Of a DNA stretch of 64,000 nt, positions 1 to 13,999 are shown one piece after another. Source of the stretch: Silurus meridionalis (taxonomy: Eukaryota; Chordata; Actinopteri; Siluriformes; Siluridae); assembly GCF_014805685.1 (NCBI RefSeq), contig NC_060909.1:6217292-6281291 (forward strand), in the 5' to 3' direction. The notes beneath the pieces are model-generated. The model made no database searches. It was not told the DNA's origin and worked only from the letters and a program-made list of their open reading frames with translations. A program made the translations under genes and the position numbers. Every line of letters begins with the position of its first letter. Positions within the stretch are counted from its first letter, which is position 1.

Positions 1-900
1 CAATTGATTTATAGAAAAAGCAGAAAAGGCTGAATTACACCAAGCTGCTCTAAGAAAACTGATGATCCGATTATAGCACATGAACAAGTTTATATAAAAT
101 ATTGCACTTCATTAAATCAAAATTAAAAACGCCATTGATGTTTTCAAATGCCTTTCGCAAGAAGAAGAAAAATAGACGCTTAATAAATCTAATACTTGTA
201 TATACATTATAACTCATTTAAAGATGTGGTGATTTGAAATCTGTCTGTAAAGAGGGATCAATTCTTTTGAGGTCTGGTGTCATTTCATGTAACAGAAGTC
301 CCCATTTACTCTGTTGAGAAAGAAGGGATCACCGAGTTCAAAATCTAGAACAAATTTGTGCAGACATTTTTTTTATATCCTTTATTTAAAAAGGAAAACA
401 TTGTTTGCCTTGTTTGCTGTGAAGGATGCTGTAATATGTAATAAAAAAAAAATCATTGTGGATAAGCTTTCATGATTGAATTTGGAAAAAAAATTACCCA
501 GCTTTACAGTATTACCAGTTCTGGGTATGTGGGCGCATGGGAAATGTACATAATGATATTTGAGTGTCTGTGATGTGGTATCATTGCATTGTTACTTATG
601 AAAGGCTTTTCTGTACTGCAGGTGTAGTATTACAGCTGTGGCTTTGTGAAGAATGTGCTTAGTAACTGCTTATTCATTTCATGAACAGTGCATTAATTTC
701 TGGCATGATAAATCATTAAAATCTGTTATGAATTGAATAATAATGTGAAAAGCTGAGATTTTGCGGAAACTGTATTCCCTTTTCATGATGGGGTTTTTTT
801 TTTCCCCAGAGGCTCAGCCTGTTATTCCTTAGTTATAAGTTATTCCTGAGTCTGTAATGTGCTGTCAATGAATGACGTTCTGCACTATTTCTGTTTGTAG
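1..900 (+). other. UACA intron (3' part)
   Basis: AT-rich sequence ending in a good acceptor (polypyrimidine run, then TTTGTAG) at 900. I see no exon, RNA gene or recognisable repeat here. The window opens inside this intron, so upstream UACA exons are off the left edge. Confidence 0.7.
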
Positions 901-1007
901 GATGGAAGAACTCCATTAGTGCTGGCCACTCAGATGTGTCATCCCCGTATCTGTCAGCTCCTGCTGGAGCGCGGAGCTGACATCCGAGTGCGCGACAAGC
1001 AGAACAA
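901..1007 (+). CDS. UACA: UACA exon: penultimate ankyrin repeat
   Basis: 107 nt, starts in phase 0 and leaves two bases. It encodes an ankyrin repeat beginning DGRTPLVLATQM and ending LLLERGADIRVRDKQNK: the TPL helix-1 start, the LL..GAD helix-2/turn signature and the D.. finger are all present. The acceptor TTTGTAG precedes 901 and the donor GTAAAG follows 1007. It is the first exon in the window. It cannot be a first exon because the frame opens directly in a repeat. Confidence 0.9.
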
Positions 1008-3327
1008 GTAAAGAAATCTTACCAGCATGTCATGAGTTCTTACATTTATTTTCAAAGTATAACATCTGGATTGTAAAATTACCCCAGTGCACTTCAGCTC
1101 TCCCAGGATGCCAAGCTTTTCCTGAGGAGTGTTCTCAGAAATTAGTTTTTCAACTGCTTTAAATAAGCACTTATTATTAAAATATTGATTGAAAAATCAC
1201 TTTATTGATTGCAGAGGAAAACTTGCAAAATAATCGTTGACCCTCAGATATTGCTCTAAAATTAAATTGTTCTGTAGGTTTTGGGTGTGTCCAATCAAAG
1301 CCAACACAAAGTGATGCATTTTGGTGAAATTAATGTAGACATTATCATTTGAACACATGTGCAACTTTTTCCCAGCTGAGAGAAAGATGCATTTGATGCA
1401 TTGTTATAGATGATAACTCACATCTTATGCATTACTTATTAATACAAGATTAATCAGTGAACTGTTTGTAACTAAACCTATACAGCAAAGTTATCAGTGA
1501 TACAAAAGCATGCCCCTGATATGTTAGTATATAATGTCATTTCAGTCATTTTTATTTACAATTTTTGCTTGTGTTATATTTTATAAAAATTGTGATTACC
1601 GTAATTTCCGGACTGTTAAGCGCACCCAAATATGAGCCGCACTCACTGAATTTGACAAAGATTTTTATTTTGAACATCAGTCATTGTTGACTGTCTTCCT
1701 CCTTCCTTTCACAATAATTTATCTCAGTTGTTTTTCTTTTGGCATCATCGTGTGTTTAAAAATCACCATCGGTGAAGCTTTTCTCCCGATGCCGTGCAGC
1801 TCAGAACACAGGTTAATTCGTGTTTTTACCGTGACGAATGATTCGCATTTCCTGTAGACAGTCAGAGTGAGCGGCAGGTCAAACGTCAGTGGAACCTCAT
1901 CCATATTTATGATGTGGTGCGGTCCGATTCAGTTGGAGCGCATCTGATTTAATATAAAGAGTTTCATTGGTTCACCTGAACCCGTTCTGCAATTTCATTG
2001 GTCTAATTATATGGGGCTCAGTTTTTTGGCTTGAAGTTTGTGAAACTGGGAAAAACCCAGGAAAAATCCATAAATTAGCCGCTTCATTGTTTAAGCCGCG
2101 GGGTTCAAAGCGTGGGAAAAAAGTAGCAGCTTATAGTCCGGAAAATACGGTACTCATTATCTGGTAAACTTCAATTTTTTACCCTGAAGCTCGAACAGAA
2201 ATGACAAACATCTTTCTCACTGCAAAAATGGCAGCACTATTGCAGAATATTGCTAGCACTGAAGTGTTCATGCAAATTTAACGTGCTTCCAGAACCGCCT
2301 TGATCCTGGGATGTGAATTTGCCTGTAAGGAAGCTGTAGAGGTTTTGCTGAGGAGTGGAGCTGATGTCACTGTTGTGGACAGCTTGGGCCATAACAGTTA
2401 TTACTATGCCCAACTCAGCAAAAATCCAGAACTCATCAGCCTCATCAGGAGCTATTTGGATAAAGTGAAAGGTAAAATCACCCCATTGAGCAGCAACTGT
2501 TTTGTGATTTTTTTTTTTTTCCAGTCGTTTTGAGCTGCTGTTTCTAGGATTTTCATCTGCATGCCTACTTTTATAAGTATACAATGATTAAAAGTCAAGA
2601 AATGATGTCTTCAGACTGCAGTGTTTTCTTCCTGTCGTGTGCTAATAGGACACCTGCAGATATAGTTTTTACTGCAACGCCAAAATGTACGCTTTTGGCT
2701 GCAGCATTTGTGAATGGTGACTCTTTGTAAGAGCGGTACAGAAGACTAAAAACTATACTTTAGCATTTTCAGTTCGAAAAACAGCAGTAGTATTTGGTCT
2801 ATTTTTATATCTGGTTGCCAGGTGTATTGTCTTGTCCTTGCCTAATAGGATGCCTAATTTGTCTTTCTTGGCAGCACTGTGGACATCATTCAGTTTTATG
2901 GTTAACCAGATTTATGGTTTTCTTAAAAAATGAGAGAAACCTGCCCTCGTTGCTATAAAGACAAATTTAGATGGCAAAGATTCTTAAAAATTAAGAATTT
3001 TATTATTGATTTAATCAGTGTAGAGTTATAGGAATGATCAATTGACGTATCTTAACAGTTTTAATGAAGGCTGGAGTAAGAAAAATGTTTATGACTTTCA
3101 AAAAGTGTACTGCAGAAAGAAGCTGGGGGGGGGGTTGAGGTGTGAGAATGTGGTGTAATGTAGTGTTTAATGTTAGTGGAACAGCAGAGACACTTCTGGG
3201 GGAAAATCGAGCTGTGCAACAGTGTCAGCCAGTCATTCACAGCATGGAGCAGCTATGGTATAGTGTGTGAGTGGGTGTGTGTGTGTGTTGTTCGTTGTAT
3301 TGCTTGTTATATAAGTCAGTGTCCTTT

Positions 3328-3391
<64 letters not shown>

Positions 3392-6300
3392 TCCTTCTTT
3401 CCTTCCTTCCTTCCTTCCTATCCATCCATCCACCCATCCAACCTTCCTTCCTTCCTTCCTTCCTTCCTTCCTTCCTTCCTTCCTTCCTTCCTTCCTTCCT
3501 TCCTTTCCATCCATCCAACCTTCCTTCCTTCCAACCTTCCTTATCTGATTAAACATGGTCCTCATTGTGACTGCAGATAATCCCACATTACAGATGTGAA
3601 CTCTGTTGTCTGATGAATGCAGTTTGTCATTTTGTACACAGTGAGTGGTCACATGAATATTTCAACCCTTCTCTAATCTGTATTCACAGCAAAAGAAGCT
3701 AGCAGGGTGGAACTGAAGAAGCGACAGGTACTGCAATATAGTCACACTTCAGGATATTCTGTGTGTGTATGTGTAATTTCAATCACAGGCAGGTGGTAGT
3801 TCACTGGGTAAGCATCAGAGGGTTGTAGGTTGTTTCAAGCCTCAGTATTGCAAAGCTGCCACTTTTGGACACTTGAAAACCTCTGTACGACCCTGACCAC
3901 TGTACTGTAACTCAGTTTCACTGTGTCACCAATCTTCTTATAGCCAAGGCATCTTTATCAACAATTCTAATCCTCATCCAGTGGCTAGTATGAGGGATTT
4001 GTACTCAAAGCATCAAATTTCAACTGCTCAAATACAAGATGCACAAATTTATTTGGTCCTGTGAAGCAGACAAAAACATGAACATGATGAAAAGGACGTG
4101 TGGCTTTGCACGGTTACACACGGTAAACTCACAGCTGTTATCACTTAGGGTGTACTTACTTTTGTTGCCAGCTATTTAGACAATAATGGCTGTATGTTGA
4201 TTTAAGGACAGTTTCAATTCTATAGTATTGTCCCTTGAGATCATAAACGATTATACTACATTGCAAAAATGTGAGGGGTGAACACATGACTGCTCTGTGT
4301 AGTTACAAAATTACTTAAAAAGCACGATCAGCAAAAAAAAAAAACTGTCTTTAACTCTGCTATCGTTAAAAAATTACGATAATCTGCAAGTAAAAAAAAA
4401 AGAGCACTAAATCCACCTAATTAACTTATTGATTATTTAGATGTTTTGTGCTCTGAGCTGATTACTGTAGATTTAAAAGACGTGTATTGTGAGAAATTTG
4501 GATCCTTTTTTCTATTATACTCTAAAGCTTCAATTCTGTGTTTATTTCCGATAATTCGCTTTAGCAATTCTCTGCCAGAACTACTCATTTAATGTCTATA
4601 AAGGGCATAGCAGTTGAGTTCACTATGTAAGAAGAAGGGGATGAAAATGAGTGAGTTTAGATGTAAATAGCATGTGTAAACAGTGGTTTATTTTTGTCAT
4701 GTTTGTTGACCATTAGGTTTATTATATAAAAATAAATTCAATATAAAAAAGAATATATTGTTAAAAATTGCAGTTCTGTTGCTTTTCTTTATTAAAAAAA
4801 CATAAAATAAAAATCTGCAAGAATAAACAAGTATATAAACGTATATTATGTACAGAACATTGTCAAGAGCTTTCCTATCACTTTCCTCAAACTGACTCCA
4901 GAGCACAAACAACAAAAAATTTACTCGGGCCTGCTAATTTTTGGTTTTGAAGAAACTCCTTTTTCCAGAAGAGATGATTGTATTTTGCACTTATATGGAC
5001 AATTGTGCCTTAGCGAATATACATTGAATGTACACTCCATATCGGAAGTTATTAAAAGTGAGCAAAATGCAGGGAATTAAGTTGTTTACTCAAAATTTTT
5101 ACAAAAAAAACATGGCTGACACTTGATATAGTGCAATATAATGGAGATAATGGAGGTTTTAAACACAGTTTGTGTTCTTCATTCACAGCTGTATGTGGTG
5201 GTCTGTTTTCCAAATAGTTTTACAGATTGTTGTTATACAGACAGTTGTTATCTAATATGTAATGTTGTAAGTTTTATTTTAAGGTTTTGGTTATGCTGTA
5301 AAGCTTGGATTAGATCTAAAGCCTGGAGTGATGGAGTTGTGCAATAAAACACCCTTAGCTGATGATGCAATAAGCACTGTTGACATGGGGGTCGTTTTAC
5401 AGCTATGTATTACCGCCACCTGCTGGCGGAGGAATGAATCGCATTGTTTTAGGGTCATAATACTCACTGTTGGTTATAAAATCATTTAGCAGCTAGAACA
5501 ACAGTGGTTATATTTTTTAAACTCAACAGCTGGATGTCTGATCAGTGTTAGTAGTAATTTCCACACAGCTCAGCCGAGACTTTTATTCTCCTCTGTGTCT
5601 GTAGCCGTCTGTGAATGTTGCTCTTGAGGCATCATCTAACAGGGAACAGATTATTCATGTAAGTGGAACTGATTGTGTTTATGACTCTAGAAATCAAGCT
5701 TTTGGGTGGCAGAGTTCCATCGGAAATATTTATCCAAATTGTGTTTTCAGGATCTTGAGAAGCAGAATGAGAGCCAACAGGAGACTCTTAGAAAGTATCA
5801 TCATGACCAGAGGACTCTAATAGACAAAGTCAGTATGCTGCAGCAGCAGCTTCATCAGGTATGTGCACACACACACATGCACACATTCTGACCCCATGCA
5901 CTGCCAATACAAATGACACCTGAAAACCTTTTCAACTAAAAGTTTTTTTATTCAACTTTAGACTTGTGAATCCATGCACAAGAACAAAAGGCTATGATGT
6001 TTTTATCCAATAAAAATTGCAAGATAGAATGCATTGATGGGAATTCTGGCTCTTTTAAGAGTCATAGACAGATGTGGAGGAGTGAATCTGGAAATTTTCC
6101 AAAATAAAACATCGTTCAGAAACATCGTTCAGTCCTCGGCCCAGGGGTTGGGGACCACTGATTTAGAGGATTGTTTGGACAGTAAAAGAAAGAAATCATC
6201 GATTGATTAAAATTAAAGAATGAATAAAAGTAACGTGAAACATCATTGACACTGACCAGGATAAAGCACTTGGAGAATATAAACGAATTCATGCTAATGG

Positions 6301-6895
6301 AAAGCTCCGCTGCTGAAAATAAGTTTTCTGGAAGCTTTTGAATTAAATTACACTACAAAATAATACTGTTTAATAGTAATATGTTTCGGGCCATTGTCTT
6401 GCTGTATGGTGAAGTTGATACCAATGAGCCGCAGTCCAAGCAGAATTGCATGGTGTTGAAATATGGATCGGTTGCCATGTTGGTTCAGTTTTCCTTTTAC
6501 TCGGAATAAGTGTTAAACATTCCCTGCTCCAAAACAACCCCAAACCATTAAGCTTCCACCTTCATATTTAACTGTGGGGGTGAGACAGTCTGATAACATC
6601 TTCTACTGTCAAGTCAAGAAGTTTTAATTGTAATTTCAACCACATATATCTGACGCAGTACACAGTGAAATGAGACAACGTTTCTTCAGAACCCTGGTGC
6701 TTGAGTCTACTTGTAAAAATATATACACACAATGTTGTGCAAAACAGCAACAGCAGCAATCAAATAGATGCAAAAACAGCATGTAAACAGCTATAATCAA
6801 ATATGGGTGGTGCTATAGATATAAATGTGTATGAATTGAAATGAGTATTGAGTGTGTGTGAGTTCAAGATTGTAATAATTAAGTAACGCACATTG

Positions 6896-6939
<44 letters not shown>

Positions 6940-8032
6940 GATTGGTGCAGTTTGGTGTTTCTTGTGTTCGAGACAAAATTTGGAATCATTTGGTTATAGA
7001 ACAATCTTGTAGTCATCCAATTATGGTGTCTTTTTGCCTTTTACCCAGTTTGTTGCATATAAAGTGAATTAACATGCACGTCTCTCAAAAAACGCAAAAG
7101 TTTTTGACAGGCACTGTAGTACAGTCTTGCTTATCATTTCTTTTATTTTCACAAAGTGATCTGTAATCTAATGTGTGCTGCTGTAATCACCGCCCACGGT
7201 TCACTTTATCTTGTTCCCATTACAGGAGAAGTCGATGGTGGACGATATTCACAAAGAGGTAATTTGCATTTGGTCAGTGGTTCTCCACGGCCCTTTTCCC
7301 AACTTGATTCCAAAAATCTTCTTAACAAGCATGAAAGATGATTGAGTGACTCCCTTTCACTTCTTTATCCTGTTGCTGTAATCAGAGGGAGCATCTGAAG
7401 CGCATGCTGTCTGCCAGAGAGAAAGACACTACAGCTTCTGACACTGTGAAGGTTCAGCTCCGGAGCCATCTGGTGAGTGTCTAGGCTGGGCAAATAATAT
7501 TAAGACACCATGCAGCCCCATGGGGCCGGTGTTCTAACCACAGTAACAAGATGCCCTTAATGAATACATTTACATGATTTTATTTTGCAGGGAGAGTACT
7601 CGGGCCAATCTGTGATTAAAGGTGAGTTAGCAAGGCCTGGGCCTCCTGCTAAGTTTGAGAAAGATCCAGGATACATGGGTATGAATTAATTTGACTATGT
7701 AAATTAGACTTAATGTGGATTTTTTTTTTTTTCTATGCAGGAAAAGAAACTGTTCTTGTCAGACAAGCTCAAAGTCTGGATTCACCTGAGGTAAAATATG
7801 CGTTTTCGAATGATTTATTGTTACTAGGGCTGCAGCTATCGATTATTTTAGTAATCTAGTATTCTGCTGATTATTCTATCGATTAATTGGATAAGAAGTG
7901 CTTTTTCTTTTTTTTCTTTTTTTAAAAGGGCAATACTTAATATACAAGAGAAAATGAGACGGGTCATTTGTTTCCTTTTTAGTAAAATTAAAATTTTTAT
8001 TGCTGAAATACATGTTTCATGTATGTATATAT

Positions 8033-8078
<46 letters not shown>

Positions 8079-11000
8079 ATGTATATATATACAGCGGATC
8101 ATCCGTATTCATGATCCGCATGTTTGATTTGGCACATGTTTTTACGCTGGATGCCCTTCCTAATGCAACCCTCCCCATTTATCCGGGCTTGGGACCGGGA
8201 CACTAAGAGTGGCTGGGGCCCTGGCCGGGGATCGAACCCGGGCCGCAGCGGTGAGAGGGCGCCGCATCCTAACCACTAGACCACCAGGGAACCTAATTAA
8301 TATTGAAAAATAAACAAATTTAATTGGTGTTATACAGTAGTGAGATTTTGTGATTGAAACTCAGTACCTCTGCACCGCCACTGCGCTTAACCAGGTGTAC
8401 TGTCCAAGGTGTTTAGTGGAAAGTGATTCATCATTCTCATTTTCTTCTGTCACCTATTTCAGCTATGGTGGAAATGTGATTTATAGCCTTAAAGGCAAGA
8501 CACTGCATGTAAAGGTGAAGTTGGCTGTGTTTTTGGTGGAATTGCATCAATGTTTTTTTTTTTTTCCACTGTAGTAATACAAATGTCCACACCTAACAAT
8601 GTGTTGTGTCCAAAATATCACACAGATAAAAACAACCCCAGGACAAAAACAGGAATATCTATTAAGATTGTTTATGTAGTACACATCCTGCAGAGTTTTA
8701 ATTTTGATATCTGCACTTTTTGATTTGCAGGTTTTGCAGCCTTCTGTTCCATCTCGTTCTCTATCTCGGCCCTTGGAACTCTCTCACCCAGTGATCTCAA
8801 CACCTAATGAGGGGGAGGCATTACGTCAGGAGCTACGGTCCACCCGTAAGCAGCAGGAGGCTACACAGGAAGAAGTAGGACGCCTCCAGGCAGCACTCAC
8901 GCAAAAGACCAAGGAGTGTGAAGAACTGGTTCAGAGTCGTGACTCTGCCAAGCGCGATGCAGATCAACAGATTCAGGAGCTGGAGGGGGCATTGGGAGAC
9001 GTCCAAAAGAGGATGCTGGACTCTGAATCAAAGGTCAAGCAGCTACAGGCGCACGTGATCACAGTGAAGGAGCATATTGGCAACCAAATGATGGATGATC
9101 TCAAAGCTCAGCTCAATGAGGTCAAGGTTAAATATGAAGGAGCATCGGCAGAGGTCGGCCGGGTCAGGAATCATCTGAAGCAGAGCGAGAAGGCTCTGGA
9201 GGAGTATAAAAAGAGTGAGGGTGTTTTGGCTGAGGAGGTCGACAAGCTGACAGCTGAGCTGAATGCAGCGAGAGAAGAGGGTGATGAGATCGCCAAGACT
9301 CGTTTAGTAATGGAGGGTCGTATTAAAGAAATGGAGAAACGTCTGTCCTCCATGGTGCCTGGAGAGAAGTTTGACAACATGAAAAACCTTTTGACTAATG
9401 CCGTGGATGAAAAGGAGAGGCAGCTGGTAGAACTGCGGGAGGATTACGACCGTGTTTTGGAGGAGGTCGCTGATCTTCACAGGGAGATGGACCACCGTGA
9501 CTCGATCCCCTTTCAGGAGCATGAGAGGCTCAAGGTGGCTCTGGAGGAACAGAATGATGTTCTAAAGAAAAAACTGGCAGATGTCACTTCAAAATGTCAG
9601 TCTCTGATCTGTGAGGTTGAGGAAGGTGAAGACGAGCGGGAGCTGCTTCGAGAAGAGTTGCATGAGCTAACAAAGAACCTCCAGACACAGTTTGTTCCCC
9701 TTGAGATTCACAAGGAATTTCAAAAGTCCCTAAATCTTGCTATTGAAGAGCTTAAGGACCAGCTTGATGAGACAACCAAGAGGAGAAATCATGCTGAGGA
9801 GCAGTTGAAGAAGCTTCAGGAGGAGAAGGCCTCTCTGGCTGAAAATATGAACAGCCTGAAGAGCACTTACATACCCAGCGAAAGGTACGAAAGTGAGATG
9901 GCTGCACTTTCAGCCCATAAAGCAGGGATGGAAAAGGATCTAGAGAATCTCCAGCGGAAGTACAAAGATAAAGAGAAGGAGCTTGAGGTTGTGGCAGCCG
10001 AGTACGTTGTTTTGAAAAAGAGTTTGGAGTCAGAGTTTGTTAAAAGAGAATTGTATGAGAAAGTGCAAAAAGAGTCGCATGAAGCTTTGGAGAAATCCAA
10101 GGCTGAAATTCACAAATTGGAGGAAGATAGAAAAGTGAAGGAAGATGAGGTTAAGAAGGTGAAAGAGGGAAGTGCTATGTTAAAAGATAATCTGCAAGTG
10201 AAATTAGAAAAGGACTATATCAGCATTGTTGACCACGAGGCAATAAAAAGGCAGCTAAACAATGCTTTAGCTGAAGCAGAAAAAAGAGCTAAAGATGCTG
10301 TCTCCAAATATGAGTCTGTTCAAGAAGGTACTTTAAAACTTCACAGAGAGATTGAAGACCAGAAGAAGGAGCTAGACACTATTCATGAAGCCATCCAATG
10401 TAAATTTGTGCCAGTTAGTGTACTGGAGGCAAAGGAAAAGGCATTTAATACCACTGTGAAGGATCTACACGAGGAGCTAGCAGAAATGGAGAAGAAATAC
10501 AAAAGTGCAAAGACTGATGTGGAACATGAGCGACAAAGCAAAGAGACTGTGAAAGTAGAGATGGAGTCTGTGCAAAAGAAACTGGAGGCTGTCTCCGTCT
10601 CCAGTGAAAAATACAGAGAAATAGAAGATAGCTATAAAGGCCAGATTGAGAACTTGAGTCTGAAGTTAGTGGAACTGGAACAGCAGTACATGGAGGTAAC
10701 TGTTCAGAGAGCTGAACTAGAGGAACAGAACTCACTCTGCAATACCGAAATAAAGAACCTCCAGCAGCGTCTAGATAATGAGTATGTTCATCTGGAGAAG
10801 TTTGAGGCCATGCGGAACTCTCTGACCTGTAGTTTACAGGAGGCCCAGGCCGAGTGCAAGCGCCTCAGTGAGGTCTGCAATTTGAAGGTCCAGCATGTCC
10901 ATGATCTGGAGAAAGAGCTGCAGAGCCACAGATCTGATTCTGACCTACTGGCTCAACACAGCCAGGACAGAGAGGCCCTGGAACATGAAGTGGCCAAGCT

Positions 11001-13432
11001 TCGTTTGGCTTTGAGGGAAGAAGAGGAGACCAGTGCCCAGAGGGCTGAGGATGTAGCCACCTTGCAGACAGAGCTACTCAGAGCAACACATGCCTTGGAG
11101 GATCTTCGCAGCCATGAAGGTCAGTTGACCGAGCTCAAAGCTGAGAAGCAGAGGCTGGAGGAGGAGGTAGGTGAGCTCAGTGATCGACTCTTAAGTCTAG
11201 AAGAGCAATGCGAGGAGTTGTACCAAGAAGCATCACAGGCCAAAGAAAGTGAGAATAGAGCAAGGATGGAGACGACGGCCCTGCAGACCAAGAGTGCTTC
11301 CATTGAAAAAGAGATCCAAGATCTAAAAGAAAGATATGATGACTCACTGAACACCATTGGAAACCTCCAGAAAAGGATTCAGACTTCCTCAGAACAGACC
11401 GAGGCTAAAGACAAAAGGGTAAGGATTATGGTGTTCTTTCCTAATTTCTGTATTAACATTTGTTTTAATGCATGTCTGGATTCTTGCAGCTCCTTATCTG
11501 GTGTATGTAGGCGAATGTTTTTGCGACGTACATCCTCTTGAACCCTTTGTTTGTCAGTTAATATGTTTTAAATAAGAGAATCCTTGTGTTTCAGATCACA
11601 GAGCTGTTGGCAGATGTGGAGAGGTTGAAGCAGGCTCTCAATGGCCTGTCCCAGCTGGCTTACACTGGCAACACTCCCAACAAGAGACATGCTCAACACA
11701 TTGACACACTCCAGGCGCAGGTCAAGAGCCTCCAGCAGCAGCTGGCTGTGAGTAGCACTTTCCGCTAAACACTTCCAGGGCATCTACAAACATGGGGCAC
11801 ATAACAGTAGGGCTCGATAATTAAACATGATTGAGTTTGGCATAAAACAATAGTGTCTGGTTACAATGGAAATAAATATGCCAGTCAATAGTGATTAGAC
11901 CAAATCGGCCCGACCAAAAAACAACTGCAGAACACTGCAATTCAATGTTTAACGTGATGCACCTTTTATTTTTGCCTGTTCTAGGTCTACATTAACAGTA
12001 CCTAATCTGTGTTGTCAGATTGGCTTGTGTGTAATGACTGCTGTGTTGTGTAGGAAATGGTGTTTTAAGTCCTGTACAGTGCAGCAGGATATATTATGGA
12101 TGTGCATCTCCATAACTATGGCCGACGCGATTCGCATCTCGGTCTCGATATCCAGCGATACCGTAAAGATGCATATAAAGCAGCTACCGATGCGATGCGA
12201 TAAGATTCACCCCCGTTACAATGCAGTGCGATGCGATTCAAAAATAATGCAATTCGATATGGTACAGACAGTTCACTTTTATTTCTTTAGTTCAGACAGA
12301 CAGCAAATCATAACCAAAAGATTAATTAAAACCAGGCGTTTTTTTTCCTGTTCTCTCTCCAGGAAGATGCAGCTCTACCTCTGCCATGTTAATCTCCTTA
12401 GTGTTGTGATACTATATATAGCGGCAGTGGTGCTGAGAAACAGTTTAACGAGGAGAAATCAGTCTACATATAAAATATTGGTTACATATATTTTACATAT
12501 ATACACAAATTAATAGTCAGTTTCTAAATAATATAGTTGTACTACTAATAATCATATTATAAATAAATCGTTTTTACTGCAAATATGTTAAAAACAATGC
12601 CTCGCGATAAACATTACTACTTCAATCCGATGCACATTTTTATTTAAATCGATGAGTCACTTTTACACTGTCAAAGAGTGAACATGCCTCCTTTTAGCCT
12701 GCCTGCATGGTCATCTGGCAAAAATAAAATGTTAATGAAATTCTCATATTCATGACCAAATCCATTTTTTTTATTATGTGCTTGGATGAGTTACTGTGGT
12801 GAATCTGGGCCAAAGAGGGACTGCTGAGAGTCTCAGGAGAAATTGGATTACATGAATAAGAAAAGCCTCATTGAAGCCGTTTCCCAACTTTATTACATTT
12901 GGTTTTGTACTTTATTGAGTTTGATCCATTTGATCCACACAACATTCTTTTTCATAAAAGTTGATGCTCTGTGGATGGATTGAACTGTGGTTTTGAATCA
13001 CTGTGACTAGTGAATCTGAGTGAGCAATGAAGAGAGACAATACCACTCTGAACTTCGAAGAAATGAGGATAATGGAGTTACAATAACACAATCTCTGACT
13101 CACTCCCTCACAAACGCACACTCCCCGGGAAAACCGCAACCACTATTTACACACACATTATCACAAGACATGTGTGTTCCTCGTTACTCACAATCACCCT
13201 GCTGATCTGCTCTTCGTTTGCTTTCACAGGATGCTGAGAGACAACACAGAGAGGTGGTTTCAATTTATCGAACTCATCTTCTCAGTGCTGCACAGGTACG
13301 TCTTGATTGTGCACATACACACCTGTGTGTTCTAGCAAATTAAAATGTCTGAGCTTTATCTTTCCACGTAGTTGTCTCAGGTTATTTGTGAGGTGGCATT
13401 TTCTTTTTCATTTTATATTTATATATAATTTC

Positions 13433-13465
<33 letters not shown>

Positions 13466-13531
13466 TTAGGAGAGGGAATGAGCATAAGAGGATGTGTAAG
13501 ATAGAAGGAAAGATGTGAGAGGGAGAAATAG

Positions 13532-13587
<56 letters not shown>

Positions 13588-13932
13588 CAGAGAGAAAGAG
13601 AGCGCGAGTTTCAATTGCTTTTGTTTGAAACTGGAAAATTTGAATAAAATCTTAAAATGACACTTTTATTAAAGTAGTTTTTATAGTATCTCCAAACTAT
13701 CGAAACATTTGACCATGCAGAAAGTTTATCCAGGCTGCCACAAAAATCTCATGTATCCTCCCTATTCAAAAGCTAAATGATGAGAAAACTGGCAATAATA
13801 ATTTTAATGCACATTAATATTTCCGGGAAGCCTGGGCTTTCAGCAAATATCATGGTGAATAGAGTTGGTATAACAAATATGTAGGTAAAAACATTCAGAT
13901 GTATGTGATTAAAATGTTTTTATGTACATATA

Positions 13933-13999
<67 letters not shown>

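Noticed and set aside
3170..3652. Open frames of 93 to 139 codons on both strands
   Set aside because: They are read through the TTCT/TTCC microsatellite (Ser/Phe/Leu or Lys/Glu/Arg repeats) and carry no gene-like sequence.
8219..8290. A functional tRNA-Glu gene on the minus strand
   Set aside because: An extra base in the anticodon arm, acceptor-end mismatch, and a contiguous SINE body; it is a SINE head.
8704..8730. Extending the large UACA exon upstream to 8704
   Set aside because: 8704-8730 is the polypyrimidine tract and acceptor; the exon starts at 8731 and joins the previous exon in phase.
9171..11357. Several minus-strand open frames within the large exon
   Set aside because: Antisense shadows of a charged coiled-coil exon; no starts, splice sites or family resemblance.
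12025..12513. 162-codon open frame
   Set aside because: Lies across the edge of a hAT-like repeat; composition is not protein-like and no splice context fits UACA phases.
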